DNA from: Penium margaritaceum
Lineage: Eukaryota > Streptophyta > Zygnematophyceae > Desmidiales > Peniaceae
Length of the DNA: 55,030 nt
NCBI GenBank assembly: GCA_023375785.1
Contig: SZWC01000029.1
Location: 261,426 to 316,455 of the forward strand
Direction: 5' to 3'
Below are positions 1-11,736 of this stretch, piece by piece. The notes beneath the pieces were generated by a model. That model was given only the letters and a program-made list of their open reading frames with translations. It did no database searches and was not told the origin of the DNA. A program made the translations under genes and the position numbers. Position 1 is the stretch's first letter; each line of letters begins with the position of its first letter.

Positions 1-1140
1 TTTGTGGTCATGGTCAGTGGCACATGCCAACTTTGTCAGGGCATTGCGCACAATAGCCACACCGAGCCACCAGTATCCTACCTTGTTTGAACCTGCAAGA
101 TCATGCCTAGTACATCTGCACTGTGATTGGACACTCTGACCGTGGCTGAATCGTGTTATGATCAATAGAAGTAAACGTCACTTGTATACATTTGTGGTCA
201 TGGTCAGTGGCTCATGCCAACTTTGTCAAGGCATTGCGCACAAAAGCCACACCAAGCAATCAGTATTATACCTTGTTTATACCTGCAAGGTCATGCCCAG
301 CATATCTGCACTGTGATTGGACACTCTGACCGTAGCTGACTCGTGTTATAATTCATAGCCGTTTAAGGTACTTGGTAAACGTTGTGGTCATGGTCAGTGG
401 CACATGCCAACTTTGTCAAGGCATAGAATACAATAACCGTGCCAAGCCACCGGTTTTTAACTTGATTATACCTACAAGGTCATGCATATTAGATGTGCAA
501 TGTCATTGGGCACTCTGACCGTGGCTGAATCGTGTTACAATTTGTAGACTTTAAAGTCACTTGGTAAACTATGTGGTCATGGTCAGTGACACATGCCAAC
601 TTTGTCAAGGCATTGCGCACAATAGCCACACTGAGCCACCAGTATTCTACCTTGTTTGCACCTGCAAGATCATGCCTAGTACATCTGCACTGTGATCGGA
701 CACTCTGACCGTGGCTGACTTGTGTTATGATCAGTAGAAGTAAAAGTCACTTGGATCTATTTGTGGTCATGGTCAGTGACACATGCCAACTTAGTCAAGG
801 CATTGTGCACAATAGTCACACTGAGCCACCAGTATTATACCTTGTTTGTACCTGCAAGGTCATACCCAGTATATCTGCAATGTGATTGGACATTCTGACC
901 GTGGCTGACTCGTGCTAAGATTCATAGCCGTTGAAGGTACTTGATAGATTTTGTGGTCATGGTCAGTGGCACATGCCAACTTTGTCTAGGCATTGCGCAC
1001 AGTCGCCGTGCCAAGCCACTGGTATTTGACCTAGTTTATACCTGTTAGGTCATGCATAGTACATCTTAATTGTGATTGGGTACTCTGACTATTGCTGACT
1101 CATGTTACGATTCGTATACGTTAAAGTCTCTTGGTAAACA
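1..1140 (+). repeat. 570-bp higher-order repeat units (A-B-C trimers)
   Basis: Two successive 570-bp units are readable. Monomers 1-3 carry tail types A, B, C, and monomers 4-6 repeat that order. The bodies change in step: A units have CATGCCTAGTACATCTGC, B units CATGCCCAGTATATCTGC, and C units start GCCGTGCCAAGCCACCGG and carry CATGCATATTAGATGTGC. Order becomes looser after about 1140 (units such as B-C-B or A-A-B occur), but the same three classes can be followed to 7885 and again after 33.8 kb. The trimer is read by eye; no alignment was computed. Confidence 0.75.
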
Positions 1141-4100
1141 TTGTGGTCATGATCACTGGCACATGCTAACTTTGTCAAGGCATTGCGCACAATAGCCACA
1201 CCGAGCCACAAGTATTATACCTTGTCTGTACCTGCAAGATCATGCATAGTACATATGCACTGTGATTGGACACTCTGACTTTGGCTGACTCGTGTTATGA
1301 TTCATAGCCGTTTAAGGTACTTGGTAAACTTTGTGGTCATGGTCAGTGCCACATGCCAACATTGTCAAGGCATTGCGCAAAATAGCCGTACAAAGCCACC
1401 GGTTCTTTACCTTGTTTATACCTGTAAGGTCATGCATATTAGATGTGCACTGTGATTGGGTACTCTGATAGTGGCTGACTCGTGTTACGATTCGTAGAAG
1501 TTAAAGTCACGTGATAAACGTTGTGGTCATTGTCAGTGGCACGTGCCAACTTTGTCAATATATTGCACACAACAGCCACACCGCGCCACCAGTATTCTAC
1601 CTTGTTTGTATCTGCATGGTCATGCCCAGTATATCTGCACTGTGACTGGACATTTGGACCGTGGCTGACTCGTGTTAAGATTCATAGCCGGTTAAGGTAC
1701 TTGGTAAACTTTGTGGTCATGGTCAGTGGCACATGCCAACGTTGTCAAGGCATTGCACACAATAGCCACACCAAGCCACCAGTATTCTACCTTGATTTCA
1801 CCTGCAAGATCATGCCTAGTACATCTGCACTGTGATTGGACACTCTGACCGTGGCTGACTTGTGTTATGAACAATAGAAGTAAAAGTCACTTGGATGCAT
1901 TTGTGGTTATGGTCAGTGGCACATGCCAACTTTGTCAAGGCACTGCGCACAATAGCCACACCGAGTCACCAGTATTCTACCTTGTTTGTACCTGCGAGGT
2001 CATGCCCATTATATCTGCACTGTGATTGGACACTCTGACCGTGGCTGAATCATGTTATGATTCATAGCCGTTTAAGGAACTTGGTAAACTTTGTGGTCAT
2101 GGTCAGTGGCACATGCCAACTTTGTCAAGGCATTGCGCACTATAGCCACACCGAGCCACCAGTTTTCTACCTTCTTTGAACCTGCAAGATCATGCCTAGT
2201 ACGTTTGTACTGTGATTGGACACTCTGACCGCGGCTGATTTGTGTTATGATCAATAGAAATAAAAGTCACTTGGATACATTTGTGGTCATGGTCAGTGGC
2301 ACATGCCAACTTTGTCTTGGCATTGCGCACAATAGCCACACTGAGCCACCAGTATTCTACCTTGTTTGCACTTGCAAGATTATGCCTAGTACATCTGCAA
2401 TGTGATTGGACACTGTGGCCGTGGCTTTTCGTGTTATGGTCAATAGAAGTAAAAGTCACTTGGATCCATCTGTGGTCATGGTCAGGGGCACATGCCAACT
2501 TTGTCAAGGCATTGCACACAATAGCCAAAACGAGCCACCAGTATTATACCTTGATTATACTTGCAAGGTCATGCCCAGTATATCTGCACTGTGAGTGGAC
2601 ACTCTGACCGTGGCTGACTCGTGTAATGATTCATAGCCGTTTAAGGTACTTGGTAAACTCTGTGGTCATGGTCAGTGGCACATGCCACCTTTGTCAAGGC
2701 ATTGCGCACAATAGCCGTGCCAAGCCACAGGTTTTTTTTTAATTGTTTATACCTGCAAGGTCATGCCTAGTACATCCGAACTGTGATTGGGTACTCTGAA
2801 CGTGGCTGACTCGTGTTATGATTCGTAGAAGTTAAAGTCACTTGGTAATCTTTGTGGTCATGGTCAGTGGCACATGCCAACTTTTTCAAGGCATTGCGCA
2901 CAATAGCCACACCAAGCCACCAGTAGTCTACCTTGTTTATACCTGTAAGGTCATGCCCAGTATATCTGCACTGTGACTGGACTCTCTGACCATGGCTGAC
3001 TTGTGTTATGATTCATAGCCGTTTAATGTACTTGATAGACTTTGTGGTCATGATCAGTGGCACGTGCTAACTTGGTCAAGGCATTGCGCACCATAGCCAC
3101 ACCGAGAGATGAGTATTCTACCTTGTTTGTACCTGTAAGATCATGCCTTGTACATCTGCACCGTCATTGGACACTCTGACCGTGGCTGACTCGTGTTATG
3201 ATCAATAGAAGCAAATATCACTTGGATACATTTCTGGTCATGGTCAGTGGCACATGCCAACTTTGTCAAGGCATTGCGCACAATAGCTACACCGAGCCAC
3301 CAGTATTCTAACCTGTTTATACATATAAGGTCATGCCCAGTATATCTGCACTGTGATTTGGCACTCTGACCGTGGCTGACTCGTGTTATGATTCATAGCC
3401 GTTTAAGGTACTTGGTATACTTTGTGGTCATAGTCAGTGGCACATGCCAACTTTGTCAACGCATTGCGTACAAAATCTGTGCCAAGCCACCAGTTTTTCT
3501 TACTTGTTTATACATGCAATGTCATGCCTATTACATCTAAACTGTGATTGGGCACTCTGACCGTGGCTGACTCGTGTTATGTTTCGTAGAAGGTAAAGTC
3601 ACTTGGTAAGCTTTGTGGCCATGGTCAGTGGCACATGCCAACTTTGTCAAGGCATTGCGCACAATAGCCACACCGAGCCACCAGTAGTCTACATTGTTTG
3701 TACCTGCAAGATCATGCCTAGTACATTTGCACTGTGATTGGACATTTGACCGCGGCTGACACATGCTATGATCAACAGAAGTAAAAGTCACTTGGATATA
3801 TTCGTGGTCACGGTCAGTGGCACATGCCAACTTTGTCAAGGCATTGCGCATAATAGCCAACGGAGCCACCAATATTCTATCTTGTTTCTACCTACAAGGT
3901 CATGCCCAGTATATATGCACTATGATTGGACACTCTGACTGTGGCTGACTCGTGTTATTATTCATAGCCGTTTAAGGTTTTTGGTAAACTTTGTGGTCAT
4001 GGTCAGTGGCACATACCTAATTTGTGAAGGCATTGCGCACAATAGCCGTGCCAAGCCACCGGTTTTCTACCTTGCTTATACCTGCAAGATCATGCATATT

Positions 4101-5530
4101 AGTTGTACGCTGTGATTGGGCACTCTGTCCCTGGTTGACTCGTGTTGTGATCAATAGAAGTAAAAGTCACATGGTAAACATTGTGGACATGGTGAGTGGC
4201 ACATGCCAACTTTGTCAAGACATTGCGCACAATAGCCACACCGGGCCACCATTTTTCTACCTATTTTATTTCTGTAAGGTCATGCCCAGTATATATGCAC
4301 TGTGATTGGACACTCTGACCGTGGCTGACTCGTGTTGTGATTCATAGCCGTTTAAGGTTCTTGGTAAACTTAGTGGTCATGGTCAGTGGCACATGCCAAC
4401 TTTGTCAACGTATTGCGCACAATCGTCGCGCCAAGCCACCAGTTTTTTACCTTCTTGATACCTGCAAGGTCGTGCCTAGTACATCTTAACTGTGATTGGG
4501 CACTCTGACTGTGGCTGACTCGTGTTACAATTTCTAGAAGTTAAAGTCACTTGGTAAACTCTGTGGTCATGGTCAGTGGCACATGCCAAATTTGTCAAGG
4601 CATTGCGCACAATAGCCGTCCCAAGACGCCGGTTTTTTACCCTTTTTATACATGTAAGGTCATGCATATTAGATGTGCTGCGTGATTGGGTACTCTGACC
4701 GTGGCTGACTCGTGTTATGATTCGTATAATTTAAAGTTACTTGGTCATCTTTGTGGTCATGGTCAGTGCCACATGCCAACTTTGTCAAGGCATTGCGCAC
4801 AATAGCAACACTGATCCACCGGTATTCTACCTTCTTTGCACCTGCAAGATCATGCCTAGCACATCTGCATTGTGATTGGACACTCTGACCGTGGCTGACT
4901 CGTGTTATGATGCATAGTTGTTTAAGGTACATGGTAAACTTTGTGGTCATGGTCAGTGGCACATGCCAACTTTGTCAAGGTAATACGCAAAATAGCCGTG
5001 CCAAGCCACCAGTTTTTCACCTTGTCTATACCTGCAAGGTCATGCCTAATACATCTGAACTGTGATAGGGCACTCTGACTCTAGCTGACCCGTGTTACGA
5101 TTCGTAGAAGTTAAAGTCACTTTGTAAAACTTGTTGTCATGGTCAGTGGTACATGCTAACTTTGTCAAGGCATTCCGCACAATAGCCACACCGAGTCACC
5201 AAATTTCTACATTGTTTGCACCTGCAAGATCATGCCTGGTACATCTGCACTGTGATTGGACACTCTGACCATGGCTGACTCGTGTTATGATCAATAGAAG
5301 TATAAGTCACTTGGATACATTTGTGGACATGGTTAGTGGCACATGTCAACCTTGTCAGGGCATTATACGCAATAGCCACACCAAGCCACCAGTTTTCTAA
5401 CTTTTTTTATACCTGTAAGGTCGTGCCCAGTATATATGCACTATGATTGGACACTCTGACCGTGGCTGACTCTTGTTATTATTCATAGCTGCTTAAGGTT
5501 ATTGGTGTACTTTGTGGTCATGGTCAGTTG

Positions 5531-5545
5531 AACATGCCAAGCCAC
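5531..5545 (+). other. Deletion junction inside a satellite monomer
   Basis: The monomer jumps from AACATGCCAA straight to GCCACCG, losing the segment that normally holds CTTTGTCAAGGCATTGCGCA. The word TGCCAA occurs at both edges of the lost segment in C-type monomers (CATGCCAACTTT and CGTGCCAAGCC), so this looks like a deletion between short direct repeats. Confidence 0.7.
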
Positions 5546-6279
5546 CGTTTTTTTTTACCTTTTGTATACCTGTAAGGTCATGCCTATTACATCTAAACTG
5601 TGATTGGGCACTCTGCTTGTGGCTGACTCGTGTTACAATTCGTAGAAGTTAAATTCATTCTGTAAACATTGTGTTCATGGTCAGTGTTACATGCCAACTT
5701 TCTAAAGGCATTGCGCACAATAGCCGTCCCAAGACACCGGTTTTTTACCCTGTTCATACCTGCAAGGTCATGCATATTAGATGTGCACTTTGATTGGGTA
5801 CTCTGACCGTGGCTGACTCGTGTTCTGATTCGTAGAATTTAAAGTCACTTGGTACTCTTTGTGGTCATGGTCAGTGGCACATGCCAACTTTGTCAAGGCA
5901 TTGCGCATAACAGCCACACCGAACCACCGGTATTATACCTTGTTTGCACCTGCAAGATCATGCGTAGTACATCTGCACTGTGATTGGGCACTCTGACAGT
6001 TGCTGACTCGTGTTATGATTAATAGAAGTAAAAGTCACTTATATACATTTGTGGTCATGGTCAGTGGCACATGCCAACTTTGTCAAGGCATTGCGCACAA
6101 TAGCCACACCGCACCACCAGTATTCTGCCTTGTTTACCTGCAAGGTCATGCCCACTATACCTGTACTGTGATTGGACACTCTGACCGTGGCTGACTCGTG
6201 CTATGATTCGTGGCCGTTTAAGGTACTTGGTAAACTTTGTGGTCATGGTCAGTGGCACATGCCAACTTTGTCAAGGCAT

Positions 6280-6300
6280 TGCGCACAATATCGTGCAAGG
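6280..6300 (+). other. Short monomer, internal deletion
   Basis: The sequence passes from GCGCACAATA to TCGTGCAAGGTCATGCG. The ~45 bases that normally include the GCCACCGGTTTTTTACC part are missing. It is a second shortened monomer in block 1. Confidence 0.65.
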
Positions 6301-7885
6301 TCATGCGTAGTACATCTGAACCGTGATTGGGCACTCTGACTGTGGCTGACTCGTGTTACGTTTTGTAGAAGTTGAAGTCACTTGGTAAGCTTTGTGGTCG
6401 TGGTCAGTGTCACATGCTAGCTTTGTCAAGGCATTGCGCACAATAGCCACAGCAAGCCACCAGTATTATACCTTGTTTGCACCTGCAAAATCATGCCTAG
6501 TACATCTCCACTGTGATTGGACACTCTGACTGTGGCTGACTCGTGTTATTATCAATAGAAGTAAAAGTCACTTGGATACATTTGTGGTCATGGTCAGTGG
6601 TACATGCCAACTTTGTCAAGGTATCGCGCACAATAGCCACACCGAGCCACCAGTGTTCAACCTTGTTGTACCTGCAAGATCATGCCTAGTACATTTGCAC
6701 AGTGATTGGACACTCTGACCGTGGCTAACTCGTGTTATGATCAATAGAAGTAAAAATCACTTGGGTGTATTCGTGGTCATGGTCAGTGGCACGTGCCAAC
6801 TTTGTCAAGACATTGTGCAAAATAGCCACACTGAGCCACCAGTATTCTACCTTGTTTATACTTGCAAGGTCATGCCCAGGATATCTGCACTGTGATTGGA
6901 CACTCTGACTGTGGCTGACTCGTGTTATGATTCATAACCGTTTAAGGAACCTGGTAAACTTTGTGGTCATGGTTAGTGGCACATGCCAACTTTGTCAAGG
7001 CACTGCACACAATAGCTGTGCCAAGCCCCAGGTTTTCTACCTTGTTCATACCTGTAAGGTCACGCATATTAGATGTGCCCTGTGATTGGGCACTCTGACC
7101 ATGGTTGACTCGTGTTACGAGTCGTAGAAGATAAAGTAACTTGGCAAAGTTTGTGGTCATGGTCAGTGGCACATGCCAGCTTTGTCAAGGCATTGCGCAC
7201 AATAGCCACAACGAGCCACCAGTATTATACCTTGTTTGCACCTGCAAAATCATGCCTAGGACATCTCCACTGTGATTGGACACTCTGACTGTGGCTGACT
7301 CGTGTTATGATCAATAGAAGTAAAAGTCACTTGGATACGTTTGTGGTCATGGTCAGTGGTACATGCCAACTTTGTCAAGGTATCGCGCACAATAGCCACA
7401 CCGAGCCACCAGTATTCTACCTTGTTTTTACCTATAAGTTCATGCCTAGTACATCTGCACTGTGATTGGACACTTTGACAGTGGCTGACTCGTGTTATGA
7501 TTCATAGCTTTTTAATGTACTTGGAAAACTTTGTGGTCATGTTCAGTGGCACATGCCAACTTTGTCGAGGCATTGCGCACAATAGCCGTGCCAAGCCACT
7601 GGTATTCTACCTTGTTTGCACCTGCAAGATCATGCCTAGTACATCTGCACTGTGATTGGACACTCTGACCGTGGTTGACTCGTGTTATGATCAATAGAAG
7701 TAAAAGTCACTTGGATACATTCGTGGTCATGGTCAGTGGCACATGCCAACCTTGTCAAGGCATTGCACACAATAGCCACAAAGAGACACCAGTATTCTAC
7801 CTTGTTTATACCTGTAAGGTCATGTCTAGTATATTTGCACTGTGATTGGACACTCTGACCATGGCTGACTCGTGTTATGATTCAT

Positions 7886-7957
7886 GCGGCTCTTTTGTTG
7901 TTGGTGTTCGGATGTGCTCCGGTCTTCGCGCTAGTTTCTCTTCTTTTATTTCTGATA
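7886..7957 (-). repeat. Remnant of copia 3' LTR
   Basis: About 73 bases match the start of the 5' LTR at 12136-12209 with a handful of differences. The LTR start here is TATCAG instead of TGTCAG. The rest of the LTR (about 400 bp) is absent and satellite DNA follows directly. At the join the satellite word GATTCAT and the LTR word GATTCGT share GATTC, so a short homology sits at the breakpoint. The ~60 bases between the pol stop at 8019 and this LTR should hold the polypurine tract; ACAAGAGG next to the LTR is the only weak candidate. Confidence 0.75.
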
Positions 7958-8018
7958 CCTCTTGTGAAGGGAAACCAACATGGAAGCCTCAGCTGTCTCT
8001 GGTCCTGAGACCTAGAAG

Positions 8019-8488
8019 TTATACCAGGGTCGCATGTTGCGCCTGGTCTAGGACTTTTGTGAAGATGTCAGCCCTGTTGGCCTTTGAGGCTACATGCGAA
8101 ACCAAGAGTTCTTTTGCCTGCACCTTCTCCCCGTTGAAGAAGTAGCGCAGCTCAATGTGCTTGGTCTGTCCATGGTAGACTGGATTCTCTGTGAGGGCGA
8201 TGGTGCTTCGATTGTCACACCATAGGACTGGGAGTGGTTGCGGATATCCAAGGTCTTGTAGCAGGTGTTTTAACCAATGGCTTCTTGGGCAGCCATGGTA
8301 CCTGCATACAGTTCTGCTTCGCAGGATGAAAGCAAAACAGTAGAGGACCTGGTGGATCGCCAGCTGAACAGTCCAGAGCCAAGGTAAAAGCCGTATCCTT
8401 GTGACAATTTTCGGTTTGCTTCATCATCTGCCCAGGAGGAGTCGCTGTTTCCTTCCAATGTTATCGGCTGAGTTCCTCCCAGCTCAAG
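8019..8488 (-). pseudogene. copia pol fragment: RNase H domain
   Basis: This is the C-terminal part of the copia polyprotein, which degrades the RNA strand of the RNA/DNA hybrid during reverse transcription. Visible motifs are SDSSWADD (catalytic Asp), SSCEAELYA (catalytic Glu), WCDNRSTIALTENPVYH (catalytic Asp and the usual copia NP..H stretch), the KHIELRYFF block and ADIFTK near the end. The stop is at 8019-8021. The stretch begins after an in-frame TAG at 8489-8491. It also changes frame near 8270-8275, after QEAI, where one base appears to be missing before WLKHLL. Both lesions are readable because family motifs continue on each side. It is non-functional as it stands. Confidence 0.88.
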
Positions 8489-9808
8489 CTACAAGGAGGC
8501 GGTCTCACCTAGGTACCTCAGGACTTGCTTAGCTTCCTTCCAGTGCTGGTCACTATGGTTTCTGTCTCCAACGTATCGTGACATAACACTGAGAGGGAAG
8601 ACAAGGTCAGGACGAGTGCAGACCATAGCATACATCAGTGATCCCACCAGTTTAGGATGGGGTTTTGGAGAAGGCGATGAGACTGTGTATGCTGGCGAGG
8701 TAAGCTTGTGGTCCACTGTCATGGGGGTTGGAGCTCTGTTGCTGTTATCAAGCCCAAAATGCTTCAGGAGTAAGGCAATGTAGGGTTCTTGGGACAGAGT
8801 GATGAGTCGCTTCTCCCGATCCCTCTTGATATCAATTCCAAGATAATGGGTTAGTTCTCCAATATCTTTCATGGTAAAACGCCTCAGGAGTGTTTGCTTC
8901 AGATTCTGGAGAGCACTGGGATTGTTGGAGATGAGAGCGAGATCGTCCACATAGAACATAATGTAGGTCTGTTCATCTGGTTGGGAGCGGAGGAACAGGC
9001 TGGGAGCAGCAGTGGAAACTGTGAGTCCCAGGTCAAGGAGAGTTGCTCGGAGTTTCGCATGCCATTCTCGAGGAGACTGTTTGAGCCCATAGACTGGGCG
9101 ATGCAGCTTCCAAACAGTGTTGGGCTGGTCTGGTGTGTAGCCTTCCGGGCACGCCACGTAGATGGTTTTGTTCAGATCTCCTTGAAGAAAGGCTGTGGAC
9201 ACGTCCATGGCATGTAGTTCCATGTCTTTAGTGGGTGCAATGTGTAGGAGGACTCGTAGGGTGGTCAGCTTGGCAGTGGGTGAAAAGGTATCAAAGAAGT
9301 CCACGCCACATCGCTGTGAGAACCCCTTTGCCACATAGCGAGCTTTGAATTCTGGTGGTTTCCCCAAATGAGTCTTGAAATGGAAGACCCATTTTATTGC
9401 GACCACATTGGTGTAGGCTGGTCGACGTACATCAGTGTAGGTGGAGGTGGCCTTGCAGGAGGCCAGTTCATTGGCAACGGCGACTTGCCATTGGTCTGCT
9501 TGGGGCCTATTTACAGCTTCCGTATATGTGCTGGGGGTGGCATTGGGAGCTGTGGTAATGGTGGTGCTGAGTAGAGGAAGGCGAGGATAACGTCGTCGTC
9601 GAGGATTCATCGGAGGATTTGGTCGTCGACGAGAGTTGAGGTTGTCTCCAGCTGTAATCCAGGAAGGCAGGAAGGAGGTTCGAAGAAACTCCACCTCACG
9701 ATCTTCCTGGATGTCAAGGTCTCCATCTGTGTCGGTCAGGGTAATGAGCGAGGCTGCAGTTCTGTTTCTGGTAGACCGTCGGAGCACCGGTTTTGCTGTA
9801 GGTGTCAT
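8489..9808 (-). pseudogene. copia pol fragment: reverse transcriptase
   Basis: A 439-residue open stretch covers the copia reverse transcriptase, which copies element RNA into DNA in virus-like particles. The motifs are in order: WVFHFKTHLGKPPEFKARYVAKGF, DFFDTFSPTAKLTTLRVLL, HAMDVSTAFLQGDL (first catalytic Asp), KLHRPVYGLKQSPREWH, and MFYVDDLALIS (the YVDD catalytic box). HYLGIDI and SLMYAMVCTRPDL follow. The N-terminal ~80 residues are basic then Pro-rich and belong to the integrase/RT linker. It ends at TAG 8489-8491, where one C-to-T change of CAG would explain the stop. Upstream, in the same frame, lies TAA at 9818-9820. The catalytic core looks intact, but it is embedded in a broken polyprotein. 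Confidence 0.92.
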
Positions 9809-9817
9809 TCTAGGAAC

Positions 9818-10391
9818 TTATGCCCCAGATGCTGTGGCTGCTGTATTTTCTTCTGTGTCTGCTGTTGTTGTTGGTGCTGGTGCTGCTGCGGCTGGAGGAG
9901 GGGCTACTGCTACTGAGGGAAGTGGTCGTCCGAATGTTGGGAGATGTTCTGAGACGGTTTCAAAGTCGTCATAAGGAGTGAGAGGAGTGAGTGGTGGCAG
10001 TGTTGTTGGTCGTGGTTGTGTGGGTGTATGTGTAGGAGAGAGGGTTGGTAGAGTGGACGCTGTTGGAGGAGTTGCTGGTGTGGCAGGAGTGACTGCTGGA
10101 GGTAAGGTAGCCGGAGTTGTGGGTACTGCAGCTCGTTCTGGAAAGAGGGTCCAGGTGAGAGGAGTAGTGGAGATTGGCGCCAATTGCCGGAATAATGGGA
10201 GTAATTTCATCGAAATGGACATCTATGCTGCGGGTTTCTCGGTTGAGGTCGAGCTCGTAGAATAAGTACCCAGGGGAGTTGAGGGCAAAATCCACGAACA
10301 TGCGGCACGAGGCTTGTGGCCCAACTTTGGAGAGATGCGCTTGAGCTCTGTCAGTTTTGTTCAGTAGGACGTAGGATGTTGAACCCCAGAC
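9818..10391 (-). pseudogene. copia pol fragment: integrase C-terminus and Pro/Thr-rich linker
   Basis: Two frames are needed to read this piece. From 10391 to about 10180 the frame of the integrase continues (VWGSTSYV, then a stretch with FVDFALNSPGYLFYELD and RSIDVHFDE), matching the usual copia region after the integrase core. Near 10180 the reading moves to the frame used by the reverse transcriptase and becomes a Pro/Thr/Ala-rich linker (TPATLPPAVTPATPATPP), ending at TAA 9818-9820. Linkers of this kind are normally poorly conserved, so the exact frameshift point cannot be fixed. It is preceded by the TGA at 10392-10394. Confidence 0.75.
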
Positions 10392-11651
10392 TCAAAGTTT
10401 GGAGACATCTGGCTTGTATCCCAGCCAAAGGTATGATGGGGTGACGTCTGGAAGATGCTTAGCTCGATAGTAGTTGTGTACCCGGGTGGCATAGCGGAGA
10501 GCATAGGTCCAGAAGGTTTCTGGTGCTCCAGCATGCATAAGTAGGGTGTGCGTGAGAGCGATCAGGACACCATTCCATCTTTCTGCCACTCCGTTCTGCT
10601 CAGGAGCTTCTGGGACACTCGTCTCATGCCCAATGCCGTGTTTTGCCAGGAATAAACGGAGCTCATGAGATAGGAATTCGCCACCTCTGTCTGTCCAGAT
10701 TTTGCCAATGGACCGGTTGAGGCGGCTCATCTGATACTTTGACCACTTGATGAAAGCAGGATTGGGATCGGCTTTAGACTTGAGAGGAATTGTGGCGCTG
10801 AAGCAAGAGTGGTCATCCACAATAGTAAGGAAGTACTCATAGCCATGAAGGGAGGTGGGACGAATTGGTCCCCCAAGATCCATGTGGAGGACGTCGAGAG
10901 GTCTTGCTGCTCGAGCGGCTCGTGGAGGATGTGGGGAAGCTTTTAATTTCCCAAGACTGTAGGCAGTGCAAGGTGGTCCCGCAAGATGAGTTAGTGGGGA
11001 GAGCAGTGGCAGGCCTTTTACCATATATTTAGCCAGAAGACGGAGAAGTGCGTTGAAATTTGGATGACTAAGCCGGTGATGATGCAGGAGTAGAAGATGT
11101 GAGAGGCTGCGGCAGTCACAGGTGGAGGGTTGAGTGTCAGCTTCAATAGCAAAGATTGCTGTTGTGCGAGGAATCTGCAGTCGATAGAGGTTGTTGCAGA
11201 CTGTGAAGGTTGCCAGCGGTTTGTTATCAGATGTCGTCAGTTGGGCTTCTGAACCATAGGCGAGGAAGAAGATGTTTACGCCTTCCTTTTGGAGTTGATG
11301 AACAGAGAGGAGATTGTGTCGTAGGTGAGGGATATGGTAACCCTGGATCTGTCCACTTGGTGTTGCCGGAGATGTGAGAGTAGGGGAGTAGCGACAGAGT
11401 GATGTCATGCCTTTGGTAGCACCGGTGATGGTTACTGGTGTTGCCAGTGGTGTGGTGACGTCAGCATCTTTGAAAGCATGAATGACACACCCTGAGTCGA
11501 GAACTTGTTCAATATAGAGGGAGTCAGATGTTGCGAGAAGAGTCAGTGGGGGCAGTTCTCCATCTTGAATGGAAACCTGTGCGACATCGAGAATGGAGGA
11601 CTTCGGTGCGGAGTCATTGCCCGTATTGATATTGTTCGGTGCGNGAGGCAA
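10392..11651 (-). pseudogene. copia pol fragment: protease, GAG-pre-integrase and integrase
   Basis: A 419-residue open stretch. Residues 51-56 (LDSGCV) carry the aspartic protease D-S-G box with Asp52. Residues 185-235 are the GAG-pre-integrase zinc region: His192, His196 and Cys228 are present, but the fourth ligand position (231) is Tyr. The integrase core shows Asp258 (HMDLGGP), Asp321 (WTDRGGEF) and Glu357 (GVAERW), with exactly 35 residues between the last two, the DD35E signature. It ends at TGA 10392-10394 inside a conserved KL.VWGS stretch, where CGA to TGA would explain the stop. The upstream limit is artificial: an unresolved base lies at 11644, and the first codon listed is TTG, not a true start. 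The integrase would insert the element DNA into chromosomes. Confidence 0.92.
11644..11644. other. Unresolved base where copia gag should be
   Basis: A single n lies between the element leader and the protease domain. Elsewhere in this window single n characters mark contig joins (12699, 14875, 50578), so the missing gag may be an assembly loss rather than a biological deletion. Confidence 0.5.
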
Positions 11652-11692
11652 ACAACCACAGTTGCCACTGTGAAGAAGATCACTGGAATCAT
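11645..11692 (-). pseudogene. Possible gag start codon and stub, cut at an N
   Basis: Twenty-seven bases after the primer-binding site an ATG (11692-11690) opens MIPVIFFTVATVVVC before the unresolved base at 11644. A copia gag normally starts soon after the primer site and runs for several hundred codons before the protease. Here protease coding follows after about 100 bp. Either gag was deleted, or it was lost when two contigs were joined at the N. The stub alone is not recognisable as gag. Confidence 0.35.
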
Positions 11693-11718
11693 GGTGGCCT
11701 GTCGACCAGGGCTGGAAA

Positions 11719-11736
11719 CCTAGTGCTCTGATACCA
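11719..11736 (-). other. Primer-binding site, tRNA-Met type (copia)
   Basis: On the minus strand TGGTATCAGAGCACTAGG follows the LTR end CCTGACA directly. TGGTATCAGAGC is the plant copia primer site, complementary to the 3' end of initiator tRNA-Met. It fixes the LTR edge at 11737 and the element's orientation. Confidence 0.92.

Larger units (their letters stand above)
1..7885 (+). repeat. 190-bp satellite array, block 1
   Basis: About 41 head-to-tail copies of a 190-bp monomer. The unit beginning TTTGTGGTCATGGTCAGTGG starts at 1 and recurs at 191, 381 and so on. The first ~57 bases of each unit, through GCGCACAATAGCC, change little. The tail falls into three types: A (GATCAATAGAAGTAAAAG), B (GATTCATAGCCGTTTAAGG) and C (GATTCGTAGAAGTTAAAG). 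Open frames of 60-110 codons on both strands are by-products of the repeat: 190 is not divisible by 3, so the frame changes every unit. No gene, RNA gene or transposon is seen in this stretch. The block ends inside a monomer, at the junction with the transposon island. Confidence 0.97.

Noticed and set aside
1..7885. CRISPR array (regular spacing of similar sequence)
   Set aside because: The units are contiguous 190-bp repeats with no unique spacers, and the setting is eukaryotic.
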